Of a DNA stretch of 64,000 bases, positions 27,432 to 38,040 are shown piece after piece. Position numbers and translations under genes: made by a program. Numbering within the stretch: position 1 is the first letter of the stretch; each line of letters opens with the position of its first letter. This DNA is from Thalassobius vesicularis (lineage in GTDB: Bacteria; Pseudomonadota; Alphaproteobacteria; Rhodobacterales; Rhodobacteraceae): the NCBI RefSeq assembly GCF_004799325.1, contig NZ_SSMD01000002.1, positions 124,001 to 188,000 on the forward strand. The letters run 5' to 3'. Under the pieces are notes generated by a model. The model saw nothing but the letters and a program-made list of their open reading frames with translations, did not search any database and was not told where the DNA came from.

Positions 27432-27458
27432 GTTGGGTATTTTCCCAACTTATCCACA
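27432..27458. promoter_or_regulatory. Inverted repeat plus DnaA-box-type 9-mer upstream of nrdR
   Basis: GTTGGG (27432-27437) and CCCAAC (27444-27449) form an inverted repeat with a 6-base AT spacer. Immediately next to it is TTATCCACA (27450-27458), a perfect match to the DnaA-box consensus. The pair sits in the nrdR promoter region. Binding is inferred only. Confidence 0.45.
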
Positions 27459-27532
27459 GCCACTATAGGGGAGCCTCTAGGATTTGGGTAGAGGGGAATT
27501 TGCACCGCTAAACCGTGGGCTGCCCAACGAAA

Positions 27533-27554
27533 AAACCGCCCCGAAGGGCGGTTT
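27533..27554 (-). terminator. Intrinsic terminator downstream of the YjbQ-like gene
   Basis: AAACCGCCC (27533-27541) and GGGCGGTTT (27546-27554) pair with a 4-base loop. On the minus strand the stem is followed by a T-run, as expected for termination of the YjbQ-like gene ending at 27585. Confidence 0.85.
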
Positions 27555-27584
27555 CGCGGTCAGGCCCAGGGCAGATGGACAGCG

Positions 27585-27995
27585 TCAAGACAGATGCGCC
27601 GCGACCTGTCTTGTGTGGGAACGGTCGCGGTGCTCGAACAGGTAAATGCCCTGCCAAGTGCCCAGCACCGGCCGCCCATTCGCCACCGGGATCGACAGTG
27701 ACACCGGCATCATCGCCGCCTTGATATGGGCGGGCATATCGTCGGGGCCTTCGTAAGTGTGGGTCAGATAGGCCATCGACGGGTCCGTCGTCGGAGGCAC
27801 CAGTCGCGCAAAGAACGCGCGCAGGTCGGTTTTTACTTCGGGGTCGGCATTTTCCTGGATCAGCAGACTGCACGAGGTATGCCGCACGAACAGCGTCAGT
27901 AACCCGTCGCCATTACCCGCACACCAACGGGTGACATCACGGGTGAATTCATACAGGCCCTGCCCGCGCGTCGCGATCTCGAAAACGGTTTGCAT
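27585..27995 (-). CDS. YjbQ/UPF0047 family protein
   Basis: 136 residues, the usual family length. HTSCSLLIQENADPEV and the C-terminal GTWQGIYLFEHR motif are diagnostic of YjbQ/UPF0047. Members have been reported with weak thiamin phosphate synthase activity, and the true role is uncertain. ATG at 27995 is used because AGGAGG lies 5 bases upstream; a GTG two codons earlier directly abuts that AGGAGG and is too close. The downstream hairpin ends the transcript. It forms a short same-strand pair with the secreted protein gene upstream. Confidence 0.9.
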   Translation of the reverse strand: MQTVFEIATRGQGLYEFTRDVTRWCAGNGDGLLTLFVRHTSCSLLIQENADPEVKTDLRAFFARLVPPTTDPSMAYLTHTYEGPDDMPAHIKAAMMPVSLSIPVANGRPVLGTWQGIYLFEHRDRSHTRQVAAHLS

Positions 27996-28037
27996 CGGCA
28001 CCTCCTGCGGCGGGATACCACGCCGGGCAGCCCGATG

Positions 28038-28463
28038 TCAGGGGAGTTTGATATCAGGACCGTCAAAGCAATATTGCCGAGCCGAGTCCGTCGACAGCGC
28101 ATAGCCCTGCTTTTTCAGCGATAGCACCAGATCCGACGCACCGCCATCGGGCAGCATCGCGACGACCGCGTGCGTGGGATTGACGGTAAAGGTTACCGCC
28201 TGCCAGCCCGGCTGCATCGTCGAGGGCGCGCGGCCCTGCACCAGATAGACTCGCGCCAACGGCCCCAACCCCAGATCACGCTGCGCATGTGCGCCCGCCG
28301 CGCACCAGAAATGCGCGGGCCCCGCACCGGGGCGGTTGAGCACCTCAAACTCCTGCCCGCCCGGCAATTCCTTGACGGTCATGAAGTCCTCCATGTTGCG
28401 TGCTTGTGCCGCAGGGGCCATCAGCATCGCAACGGTCGCAGCAAGGGCAAGACGGGACATCAT
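28038..28463 (-). CDS. Small secreted protein of unknown function
   Basis: 141 residues. A clear Sec signal peptide (MMSRLALAATVAMLMAPAAQA, cleavage after AQA near residue 21) is followed by a compact domain with two Cys residues (in HFWCAAGA and RQYCFDG) that could form a disulphide in the periplasm. GGAGC lies upstream of the ATG at 28463. No family is recognised. It lies 42 bases upstream of the YjbQ-like gene on the same strand and may share its transcript. Confidence 0.75.
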   Translation of the reverse strand: MMSRLALAATVAMLMAPAAQARNMEDFMTVKELPGGQEFEVLNRPGAGPAHFWCAAGAHAQRDLGLGPLARVYLVQGRAPSTMQPGWQAVTFTVNPTHAVVAMLPDGGASDLVLSLKKQGYALSTDSARQYCFDGPDIKLP

Positions 28464-28576
28464 GGGTTTGCTCCGGTCATTAGGGGACGTGTCAAAGCAT
28501 AGCCCGGAAACGCCCAATGGCCAACGTATCCGCGCTCACAGTTGCGTGTGATCATGCGGGGCTGGCGCGATGAAAA

Positions 28577-28597
28577 AAGCGCCCCGAAGGGCGCCTT
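28577..28597 (-). terminator. Intrinsic terminator of rpoD
   Basis: GCGCCC (28579-28584) pairs with GGGCGC (28589-28594) around a CGAA loop (UUCG on the transcribed minus strand), and a run of six T residues follows on the minus strand. It begins a few bases past the rpoD stop. Confidence 0.85.
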
Positions 28598-28600
28598 TTC

Positions 28601-30586
<1,986 letters not shown>

Positions 30587-30664
30587 CTGTTACTCCTGCA
30601 CGGTGCGAATGCTTGCGGCGTTTGTCTGGTCAAGTGATTCGCTGACCCGAATCAATAACGCGTC

Positions 30665-30683
30665 CGGGTGATTCGGACACCCG
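30665..30683 (-). other. Hairpin in the dnaG-rpoD spacer
   Basis: CGGGTG (30665-30670) pairs with CACCCG (30678-30683) over a 7-base loop. No T-run follows on the minus strand, so it is more likely a processing or partial-termination structure between dnaG and rpoD than a full terminator. Confidence 0.4.
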
Positions 30684-30724
30684 TCATACCTGATTTTCTT
30701 TCCTTTTCCCCGTCGAAACGCATG

Positions 30725-32671
30725 TCAGTGCCGCTTCGTGAGGGAAATCTTGCTGATCAGATCGTCCAGCGCGGCCCGCTCCGAGCGGTTGATTCGCGCG
30801 CCGTTCTCTCCGACATCGTATTCCGCCTTGTCCTCGTTCTGGCTGCGCAGGGCACGGTTTCGCGCCTCGGTCGCCTGTCCCAGCCGCCATGTCACGGCTT
30901 CGTCTGCCACGCCGGACATTTCCTCGATGGCTTCGGCGATCTCCTCGGTCAGGCCGCGCTGCGCCTTCAGTTTGGCCAGTTCCTCGGCCACGGTCAGGCG
31001 CGCGGCTTCCTCATCCCCGACCCGGCGCAAGGCCGGCGTTATGGCGACATGGGGCAGCGCAAACAAGGTTTCAAGCCCTCCCGGCCCCATTGCCTGCGAA
31101 ATCCGCGTTTCCAGATCGTCCGGTCCGTCGCGATGCGCCTCGCGCAGCAGAGTATCGCGGATCAGCGCGTGATCCTGCTCTGCGCAGGCCATCGTTTCGA
31201 TCTGCGCCTCGAACTCGCGCAGCAGCGACGGATTGCGGATCAGCGTCGCCAGGATCACCGCCTCGCGGACGCGTTCCTCGGCCCGCTCACCCGCAGCCAC
31301 CAGCAAAGAGTTGCGCGTCGACTGCACCGGCACCGGAATGGGTGGCAACCGCCAGTCGCGCCGCGGCGCCCCCGGTTTCTTGCGGGACTGTCCGAACAGC
31401 TCCCAGCGCAGCTGTTTGATCGCCTCGCCGTAATGCGCGCGGATCGAGGGGTCGCGGATCAGCTTGATCTTCTCGCGCAGCGCCTTGTCCAGCGCGGCCC
31501 GGCGTTCGGGGCTGTCGAAAACGCGTCCTTCGGTTTCGCGCCGCCACAGCAGGTCCACCATCGGGATCGCGGCGTTCAGCACATTTTGGACGGCCTCTGC
31601 CCCCTTGGCGCGGATCAGATCGTCCGGGTCCATGCCTTCGGGCATCAGGGCAAAGCGCAACGATTTGCCGGCCTCCAGCAGCGGCAGCGCCAGGTCGATC
31701 ACCCGCATCGCCGCCCGCAGTCCCGCCGTGTCGCCATCCAGCGCGATCACCGGCTCGGACGAAATCCGCCACAGCAGTTGCAGCTGGTTGTCAGTGATCG
31801 CCGTCCCCAGCGGGGCGACGGTCGCGCCGAACCCCGCCTCGGACAGCGCAATCACATCCATATACCCTTCGGCGACCAGCAACGGCTGGCCCTTGCCCGC
31901 CGCCTCGCGCGCGGGTCCGTGGTTATAGAGGCTGTGCCCCTTGTCGAACAGCTCGGTCTCGGGCGAGTTCAGGTACTTGGCGTTGTCATTCGGGTCCATC
32001 GCCCGCCCACCGAACGCGATGCAGCGCCCGCGCGGGTCGCGGATCGGGAACATGATGCGGTTGCGGAACACGTCATAGGGCCGCTTGCCCTTGGTCGAGG
32101 GTTTCGCCAGCCCTGCCCCCAGGATCAGCTCCTCCGCCACGCCTTTGCCCGCCAGATGATCCCACAGTGCCTGCCAGCCATCGGGGGCAAAGCCGATCTC
32201 GAACCGGTCCTGCGTCGCTTCGGCCAGACCGCGCCGCGCCAGATAGGCCCGCGCATCCTCGGCCACGCCGCGTTTCAGCTGAAGGCGGTAGAATTGCACC
32301 GCCTGTTCCATCACCTCGGCAAGCTGACTGCGGCGATCGGCCTTCTGCTGCGCCTTGGGGTCGGCCTTGGGCACCGACATCCCGGCCTCGCGGGCCAGAA
32401 TCTCGATCGCCTCCATGAAGCCGACATTCTCGGTCTCCTGCACGAAGGAAATCGCGTCCCCCTTGGCGTGGCAGCCAAAGCAATAGTAATAACCTTTGCG
32501 GTCATCCACATGAAAAGACGCGGTTTTTTCGTGGTGGAACGGGCACGGCGCCCACATGTCGCCCTTGCCCTGATTGGACTTGCGCGCATCCCACATGACC
32601 TTGCGCCCCACCACCTGAGACAGGCTGATGCGGTTGCGCAGTTCATCCAAGAATCCGGGCGGGAGGCTCAT
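30725..32671 (-). CDS. dnaG: DNA primase
   Basis: 648 residues; makes RNA primers for replication at the fork. The N-terminal zinc finger has C43, H46, C64 and C67 (CHC2 type). The TOPRIM catalytic core shows the acidic motifs VAEGYMDVIAL and ALDGDTAGLRA. The C-terminal part that would bind DnaB helicase is present from about residue 450. The start MSLPPGFLDELRNR matches the family. rpoD follows 138 bases later. A small secreted-protein gene precedes it by 51 bases on the same strand. Confidence 0.96.
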   Translation of the reverse strand: MSLPPGFLDELRNRISLSQVVGRKVMWDARKSNQGKGDMWAPCPFHHEKTASFHVDDRKGYYYCFGCHAKGDAISFVQETENVGFMEAIEILAREAGMSVPKADPKAQQKADRRSQLAEVMEQAVQFYRLQLKRGVAEDARAYLARRGLAEATQDRFEIGFAPDGWQALWDHLAGKGVAEELILGAGLAKPSTKGKRPYDVFRNRIMFPIRDPRGRCIAFGGRAMDPNDNAKYLNSPETELFDKGHSLYNHGPAREAAGKGQPLLVAEGYMDVIALSEAGFGATVAPLGTAITDNQLQLLWRISSEPVIALDGDTAGLRAAMRVIDLALPLLEAGKSLRFALMPEGMDPDDLIRAKGAEAVQNVLNAAIPMVDLLWRRETEGRVFDSPERRAALDKALREKIKLIRDPSIRAHYGEAIKQLRWELFGQSRKKPGAPRRDWRLPPIPVPVQSTRNSLLVAAGERAEERVREAVILATLIRNPSLLREFEAQIETMACAEQDHALIRDTLLREAHRDGPDDLETRISQAMGPGGLETLFALPHVAITPALRRVGDEEAARLTVAEELAKLKAQRGLTEEIAEAIEEMSGVADEAVTWRLGQATEARNRALRSQNEDKAEYDVGENGARINRSERAALDDLISKISLTKRH

Positions 32672-32722
32672 GGGGCGAATATAGACCTCTGACGGCAGCT
32701 TGCAAACGCCGCCGATGCGGGA

Positions 32723-33043
32723 TCAGGATTTGTAGTCCAGGCAGGCTTTCTCGAAGGTCGCCGTGGTATCGGGCGTCAGTTGCGCCTGAGGCAGGGAATA
32801 GATCCACGCCACCAGAACGTCGACATTCGCTTCGTACTTAGTTCCCTTGATCGGGTCCGCATTCATGATCTTGCGCGTGGCGCGGTTCTGGTTGCGGTTG
32901 GCCTGACGGTGCGAGATCGCGGCCTCGACGATCCCCGCCTGGATCGAGCACCGCTCGGTTTTCTCAGCCTTGGACTCCGCCAGCACCGCCACCGGCAACA
33001 GCGCCATCAAACCGGCAAGGGTAATGGGCAGGATTTGTCGCAT
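32723..33043 (-). CDS. Small periplasmic protein of unknown function
   Basis: 106 residues with a Sec signal peptide (MRQILPITLAGLMALLPVAV, cleavage after VLA near residue 22). The mature part of about 84 residues is polar and helical, with two Cys residues (TERCSIQ and the KACLDYKS tail) positioned for one disulphide. The Arg/Asn-rich middle (HRQANRNQNRATRK) is unusual. It precedes dnaG by 51 bases on the same strand. No known family is recognised. Confidence 0.75.
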   Translation of the reverse strand: MRQILPITLAGLMALLPVAVLAESKAEKTERCSIQAGIVEAAISHRQANRNQNRATRKIMNADPIKGTKYEANVDVLVAWIYSLPQAQLTPDTTATFEKACLDYKS

Positions 33044-33118
33044 GAGGGCTCCTCCGAAACTCTATGCCCCTAGATGCCAGCCACACCGGACCAGCGCAAG
33101 GGGCACGGACAGAGCCGC

Positions 33119-33727
33119 CTAGCCAGTGCCAACGGCTTTGGAAGCGGCGGCGCGTTCCTCGATGGTCAGGACTTTCGGCGTCACCGGCCAGCCTCCGGTG
33201 GGGCTGACGAACGGGTTCTTGCGGTGCCGCCCCGTCAGGTAGGCGCCCAACATCCGCTTGACGATATTCAGCCCGATGCTGTTGAAATTCACGTCCTTCG
33301 CGGGCGCGCCCTGCCCTTTGCGGGCGTGTTTAGTGAACACATGGCCACGGTTGGGGCCCATCTGTCTATCGGCCTGTTGCAGTTCTGCGTCGTGCAGAAC
33401 CAAGCCGACGAAAGGCAGCCCCGGCTTGCGGATCATGTTCAGCATCGGGGTGTTGCAGCAGGTCGCGTACCACCGGATCAACCCGTTCGGGCTGAGGCGC
33501 AGGATGCCCAGCTTGTCCTGCCCCTTGAGGACCGAGACGCGATCCGGCGTGCTCTGGATCAACTCCGTGCCGCCATGGGCTGGCAACGCATAGCCCAGAT
33601 AGCGCGCAGCGGTCTGGCAATCGATACAATAGCATCTGAGCCGCGAGCCAGTGGCCACGCCCTTCGGCTCCAGTCGCAGCGCAACCGCGCCGCAGGAACA
33701 GCCTAATTCCAAGCCATTTTCCGACAT
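33119..33727 (-). CDS. DUF6151-like, GFA-related cysteine-rich protein
   Basis: 202 residues from ATG at 33727, chosen because AGGAG sits 8 bases upstream; the open frame runs on to 33883 without support. The N-terminus has ELGCSCGAV and RLRCYCIDCQ, zinc-binding Cys pairs like those of the glutathione-dependent formaldehyde-activating (GFA) fold. TCCNTPM adds further Cys residues. The family is recalled as DUF6151, with no established activity. It stands alone on the minus strand. Confidence 0.75.
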   Translation of the reverse strand: MSENGLELGCSCGAVALRLEPKGVATGSRLRCYCIDCQTAARYLGYALPAHGGTELIQSTPDRVSVLKGQDKLGILRLSPNGLIRWYATCCNTPMLNMIRKPGLPFVGLVLHDAELQQADRQMGPNRGHVFTKHARKGQGAPAKDVNFNSIGLNIVKRMLGAYLTGRHRKNPFVSPTGGWPVTPKVLTIEERAAASKAVGTG

Positions 33728-33983
33728 TTCCACAGCTCCTACACCATACTGCGGCGCAGAATAGCAGTAACCGAAACAGACATGAAACACGTAATGATTG
33801 GCCGGCGGACGGAAACAATTCCTGTGGAACCTGTGTAAATATCGGAAAAGGCTAGGACAATCGTCCAGCAATGCCCGGTTCACGCCTCATTTGTGCCACG
33901 TTGGTTAGCAATACATTTGTCTGATGAAGTCCGAGTCTTTTTACGCCCCGGCGTTGCGAAGGCAGACAACGTGGAAGCAGATC

Positions 33984-35681
33984 ATGCAGACGAAGAAGCA
34001 GAAAAATCACCAAATGGCTTGGCCCCGTCTGGCCGGCAAGGCGGGCTTTCAGCATCTGAAGCGTTTCCGCGACGACGAAAGCGGCGTGATGGTTGCCTTC
34101 GCCCTGATGATGCTGATCCTGATGCTGATGATCGGTGGTGTCGGTATCGACATCATGCGCTTCGAGATGGACCGCTCGCGGCTTCAAAACACTCTGGACC
34201 GCGCTGTTCTGGCCGCGGCGGACCTTGACCAATCGCTGGACGCCAAGGTCGTGGTGAACGACTATTTCGACAAGGCCGGCCTGTCCGAATACCTGACCGG
34301 CGTCACGATCACCAGCTCGATCGGCTCAAAGCGGGTGGCAGCAACGGCTGAAACCACCTTCAACACCTTCTTCCTGAAGATGCTGGGCATCGAGACGCTG
34401 ACGGCCGCCGCCAATGGCGCCGCCATGGAGAGCATCGATGGCCTCGAAGTGTCGCTGATCCTGGACGTTTCGGGCTCCATGAACAGCAACTCGCGTCTGG
34501 CGAACCTCAAGCCTGCGGCGACCGAATTCGTCGAAACGCTGCTGACCTCGTCCGACATCGGTAATGTGTCGATCTCGATCATTCCCTACGCGACCCAGGT
34601 CAGCGCCGGTGCCCAGATCCTGGACCACCTGAACGTCTCGAACGAACATTCCTATTCCCACTGCGTCAACTTCAACGCGGACGAGTTCAGCAGAACCGAA
34701 CTGCATGACGAAGGTGTGCTGGAACGCACCGCCCATTTCGACCCGTTCACCTATACCGAGGATCCGATCGAGCAGCCGGTCTGCCCGGTGGACCCGTCGC
34801 GCGAAATCATGCCGCTGTCCTCGGATGTGGATGCGTTGACCACTTATATCGACAACCTCGATGCAATCGGGAACACCTCGATCGACATCGGTATGAAGTG
34901 GGGCACGCTGCTGCTGGACCCCAGCATGGATGACCTTGTCAGCGAACTGATCGAAGACGGCGTTGTCAGCTCGGCCTTCGAAGGTCGCCCGACGGCCTAT
35001 TCCAGCAACATCATGAAGATCATCGTGCTGATGACCGACGGTCAGAACACCGACCAGTATCTGCTGAACCCGTCCATGCGCACGGGCAACTCGCCGGTCT
35101 ATTACAACGCAGAGGAAGACGTTTATTCGGTCTACCAATCCTCTGGCAACGCGAACAACTCGAACTCGGACGAAAGCTATTACTGGCCGCACCTGAACGA
35201 ATGGTTCGACCACCCGTATGGCAATGGCACGTACGAGGAATGCACCACGGTCTACGGTCAGCGCGACTATCGCAAAAAGGGCAATAAAGGCAGCACCACC
35301 ACGACCTGTGTCGAAACCGAAGAACCCGGCACCGCCGTTCGCCTGACCTTCCCCGAGCTGTTCAACCGCGTGTCGCTGGCCTGGAACGCCACCTACAACT
35401 ACGCCGACATGAGCAACGCATGGGCCACCTGGTACCAGGCTGCGTTCAGCTCGATCAACTCGACCGTCAAGAACCAGCGCACCAAACACATCTGCGACGC
35501 CGCCAAGGACGAAGGTATCATCGTCTACACGATCGGATTCGAAGCCCCCAATGCCGGGCAGAGGGTGCTGCAGGATTGCGCCAGCTCGGACGGGCATTTC
35601 TTTGACGTGGACGGGCTGGAAATCGAAGACGCCTTCTCGTCCATCGCATCCTCCATCCGCAAGCTGAGGCTGGTCCAATGA
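33984..35681 (+). CDS. TadG-like pilus-associated protein with von Willebrand A domain
   Basis: 565 residues. A short basic N-terminus is followed by one membrane segment (about residues 33-56, VAFALMMLILMLMIGGVGI) typical of TadE/TadG proteins. A VWA domain starts near residue 155, with the MIDAS motif DVSGSMNS, and contains a long Asn/Ser/Tyr-rich insertion around 380-430. ATG at 33984 is preferred to 33924 because the membrane segment then sits near the N-terminus and GGAAG precedes it. It overlaps the next TadE-like gene by 4 bases. No CpaB-F, TadA or Flp pilin genes are in the window, so this is a detached set. Confidence 0.85.
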   Translation: MQTKKQKNHQMAWPRLAGKAGFQHLKRFRDDESGVMVAFALMMLILMLMIGGVGIDIMRFEMDRSRLQNTLDRAVLAAADLDQSLDAKVVVNDYFDKAGLSEYLTGVTITSSIGSKRVAATAETTFNTFFLKMLGIETLTAAANGAAMESIDGLEVSLILDVSGSMNSNSRLANLKPAATEFVETLLTSSDIGNVSISIIPYATQVSAGAQILDHLNVSNEHSYSHCVNFNADEFSRTELHDEGVLERTAHFDPFTYTEDPIEQPVCPVDPSREIMPLSSDVDALTTYIDNLDAIGNTSIDIGMKWGTLLLDPSMDDLVSELIEDGVVSSAFEGRPTAYSSNIMKIIVLMTDGQNTDQYLLNPSMRTGNSPVYYNAEEDVYSVYQSSGNANNSNSDESYYWPHLNEWFDHPYGNGTYEECTTVYGQRDYRKKGNKGSTTTTCVETEEPGTAVRLTFPELFNRVSLAWNATYNYADMSNAWATWYQAAFSSINSTVKNQRTKHICDAAKDEGIIVYTIGFEAPNAGQRVLQDCASSDGHFFDVDGLEIEDAFSSIASSIRKLRLVQ

Positions 35682-36211
35682 CACGCATCAAGTCCTTTGC
35701 TCGGCGCTTCACGCACGGAGACTCCGGCACGGCAACGGTGGAATTCGTCATCGTGTTCCCCTTCTTTCTGGGGGTTCTGCTGTCGGCGTTCGAACTGTCG
35801 CTGATCACCATGCGCGAAACCATGCTGGAGCGCGCGCTGGACCTGACCGTGCGCGAAATCCGCCTGGAAACCGGCAGTGCACCGCAGCATGACGAGATCA
35901 AGGCCCGCGTCTGTTCCCGCGCTCCGGTCATTCCGGACTGCGAAACCAACCTGCGTCTGGAAATGCTGGTGATCGACCCTCGCGCTTGGAACGACCCCGA
36001 GGACGAGTTTGACTGCACCGACCAGTCCGAAGACGTTCAGCCGGTGCGCAACTTCGTCAACGGTATGGAAAACGAACTGATGCTGCTGCGGGCCTGTGCC
36101 AAGTTCGAACCGGTGTTCCCGGGCGCCGGACTGGGCAAGACTCTCAGCAAAGACGCCGCTGGCATGGCCGCTCTGGTCGCCAAAGCCGCCTTCGTGCAGG
36201 AGCCGAACTAA
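35678..36211 (+). CDS. TadE-like pseudopilin/pilus assembly protein (first copy)
   Basis: 177 residues. The N-terminal Gly-Thr-Ala-Thr-Val-Glu-Phe motif before a hydrophobic segment (VIVFPFFLGVLLSAFELSLI) is the TadE hallmark: a prepilin-like stem with Glu at position 5 of the segment. The rest is an extracytoplasmic domain with four Cys residues suited to disulphides. It overlaps both neighbours (4 bases upstream, 1 base downstream), so the three-gene set is translationally coupled. The paralogue directly downstream suggests a heteromeric pair. Confidence 0.85.
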   Translation: MTRIKSFARRFTHGDSGTATVEFVIVFPFFLGVLLSAFELSLITMRETMLERALDLTVREIRLETGSAPQHDEIKARVCSRAPVIPDCETNLRLEMLVIDPRAWNDPEDEFDCTDQSEDVQPVRNFVNGMENELMLLRACAKFEPVFPGAGLGKTLSKDAAGMAALVAKAAFVQEPN

Positions 36212-36771
36212 TGTCCAAGCTCAAAGCCGCATTCAAGAACCGCATCGCCCGCTTTGCCGGCGAAACCGAGGGCACCGTTGCCATCGAGGCCGTGATCGCC
36301 CTGCCGATCCTGTTCTGGGCCTTTCTGGCGTCCTTCGTGTTTTTTGACGCCTACCGGCAGAACAGCATCAACATCAAGGCCGCCTACACCGTCGGCGACA
36401 TGCTGTCCCGTGAAACGAACTCGATCGACGGCGACTATCTGGATGGCATGAAAAGCCTGTTCGACTATCTGGCCGGTCCCGCGCGCAACACCAAGATGCG
36501 CGTGACGGTGCTGCAATGGGACGAAGAGGACGACGCCTATATCCGCGATTGGTCGAAGACGCGCGGTGGTGTGACCGAACTGACGAACAACGATCTTGCA
36601 GCGTTGACGAATGATCTTCCGATCATGGCCGACAACGAGCGCCTGATCCTGGTCGAAACCTGGAGCCACTACACCCCGCCGTTCAACGTCGGTCTGGCCG
36701 AACGGGACATGTACAACTTCGTCTTCACCAGCCCGCGTTTCTCGCCGCTGTTGCCCTGGTCGAACGGCTAA
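36211..36771 (+). CDS. TadE-like pseudopilin/pilus assembly protein (second copy)
   Basis: 186 residues. It has the same architecture as the preceding gene: a basic start, GTVAIEAVIALPILFW motif with Glu in the hydrophobic segment, and an extracytoplasmic domain, here lacking Cys. It begins within the upstream stop (TAATG). The two copies share only the N-terminal stem, suggesting old divergence rather than recent duplication. It is the last gene of the TadG-TadE-TadE set and converges on a membrane protein gene. Confidence 0.85.
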   Translation: MSKLKAAFKNRIARFAGETEGTVAIEAVIALPILFWAFLASFVFFDAYRQNSINIKAAYTVGDMLSRETNSIDGDYLDGMKSLFDYLAGPARNTKMRVTVLQWDEEDDAYIRDWSKTRGGVTELTNNDLAALTNDLPIMADNERLILVETWSHYTPPFNVGLAERDMYNFVFTSPRFSPLLPWSNG

Positions 36772-36774
36772 GCG

Positions 36775-37257
36775 TCAGCGCGCCTGACGATCCGCGACCA
36801 TGGCGTCCAGCATGTCCGCCATGATTTTCGTCTGCGCGCCCGGCATGACGCCACCGATGCCCACACGCTTGCCCATACGCCACCAGATACCCGGGTTCCA
36901 CGCGCGGTGGCCGGGGGTATCCAGCCGCAGCATGAACCCGTTCGACGGCTTCATCGCAAAGGTTCCCCGCTCGACCCGTTTGATTGCACCGATTTCCGCG
37001 ATGCAGGCGCCTGTGCTGTCGAACAGCCCGTCTTCGGTCAGGTGAATGGTCAACTCGGTCGCGCGGCGCATCTTCTCGGCCAGCCAAAGGGCGGCCAGCC
37101 CTAGCGCCACCAGAAACCCCTGCCACATCAGCTGCGGCGGCGTGGCAAAGGCGATGTACAGCAGCATCCCGCCCAGAAAGGCCAACATCCCGATCCCCAA
37201 CCAACGGCGCGGAACAGAGGCCGTAACGCTGGCCATGGGTGATTTTGCGGTCTGCAT
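36775..37257 (-). CDS. Two-helix membrane protein with PH-like cytoplasmic part
   Basis: 160 residues. Two adjacent hydrophobic helices (about residues 20-37 and 45-60) are followed by a beta-rich soluble region ending in a helix (TKIMADMLDAMVAD). This layout resembles small bacterial PH-domain membrane proteins, but the resemblance is structural guesswork. GGAGG lies 5 bases before the ATG. It lies 58 bases downstream of the TetR gene on the same strand, so it may belong to that regulator's transcript. Function unknown. Confidence 0.7.
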   Translation of the reverse strand: MQTAKSPMASVTASVPRRWLGIGMLAFLGGMLLYIAFATPPQLMWQGFLVALGLAALWLAEKMRRATELTIHLTEDGLFDSTGACIAEIGAIKRVERGTFAMKPSNGFMLRLDTPGHRAWNPGIWWRMGKRVGIGGVMPGAQTKIMADMLDAMVADRQAR

Positions 37258-37315
37258 GGGATCCTCCGGATGTGTTTAGCCGGACTTAGCGCCAATTCGC
37301 AGCTTTGGCGAGGGG

Positions 37316-37903
37316 TCAGGCAGAAACCGCCCGCTGCACCATCTGCCAATAGATGTCCTGCACGGCCTCGACTGACAGGCGACCGGCGGTGCGATACCAT
37401 GTCGTCACACCCGTCACCATCGCGATCACCGCCATCGTTACAACGCGCGGATCGGGCACGTTGAACACGCCCTCGGCCAGACCATCGCGCAGGATTTTTT
37501 CCAACTCGGTCTCATACTTGCGACGCAGCGCCTCGATCTCGCGGAAATTCTCGGGCGTCAGGTTGCGCAGTTCCATGTACGAGATGAACACCTCGTCCGG
37601 ACGCTCTAGGTGATAGGTGATGTGGAACCGGGTGAAACGGCGCAGGCGCTCGGTCGCGTCGCCGTCAGATTTCTCGGCCTCCCACGCCTCCAGCAGCCCC
37701 TCCATATGCGTGCGCATCAGGTCGAACAGCAGCGTCTGTTTGTCGGGCGTGTAATTGTACAAGGCCCCCGCCTGCACCCCGACCTCGGCCGCGATCTGCC
37801 GCATCGAGACGGCTGCAAACCCGTGCCGCGCAAACAGCGTCAGCGCCGCCTGCAAAACACGCGGTCCGGTGATTTCAGAGTGTGAACCCGCAGTTCTAGC
37901 CAT
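37316..37903 (-). CDS. TetR-family transcriptional regulator
   Basis: 195 residues. The N-terminal helix-turn-helix (ARHGFAAVSMRQIAAEVGV ... ALYNYTPDKQTLLFDL) is typical TetR. The C-terminal ligand domain resembles the KstR2-like subgroup that often senses acyl-CoA compounds, but I place this from memory with low certainty. An 8-bp palindrome (ATATGAAC/GTTCATAT) sits 12-31 bases before its start codon, predicting autorepression. The downstream membrane protein gene may be cotranscribed, and the divergent lipoprotein gene could share control. Confidence 0.88.
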   Translation of the reverse strand: MARTAGSHSEITGPRVLQAALTLFARHGFAAVSMRQIAAEVGVQAGALYNYTPDKQTLLFDLMRTHMEGLLEAWEAEKSDGDATERLRRFTRFHITYHLERPDEVFISYMELRNLTPENFREIEALRRKYETELEKILRDGLAEGVFNVPDPRVVTMAVIAMVTGVTTWYRTAGRLSVEAVQDIYWQMVQRAVSA

Positions 37904-37914
37904 GCGCCCGTTCT

Positions 37915-37934
37915 ATATGAACATCCGTTCATAT
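37915..37934. promoter_or_regulatory. TetR operator candidate
   Basis: ATATGAAC (37915-37922), spacer ATCC, GTTCATAT (37927-37934): perfect 8-bp arms. It lies directly upstream of the TetR gene start (37903), overlapping its likely promoter and leader. The next plus-strand gene starts 107 bases away, so divergent control is possible. Confidence 0.7.
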
Positions 37935-38040
37935 CCAAGCGAAACCGCCGGTTTGGCGACGGCATATAGCGAACCGCCCGATGCTTGCACAATGATACCA
38001 TTTCAGGGCAGATAGAAGGGGTGTCAACCAACGGTGCCGG

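Noticed and set aside
30668-32692. Plus-strand open frame opposite dnaG
   Set aside because: Arg/Gly-rich antisense shadow spanning the whole of a clear primase gene, starting outside any ribosome site.
33924-33983. Earlier start for the TadG-like gene
   Set aside because: It adds 20 residues before the membrane segment with no ribosome site; ATG at 33984 is better placed.
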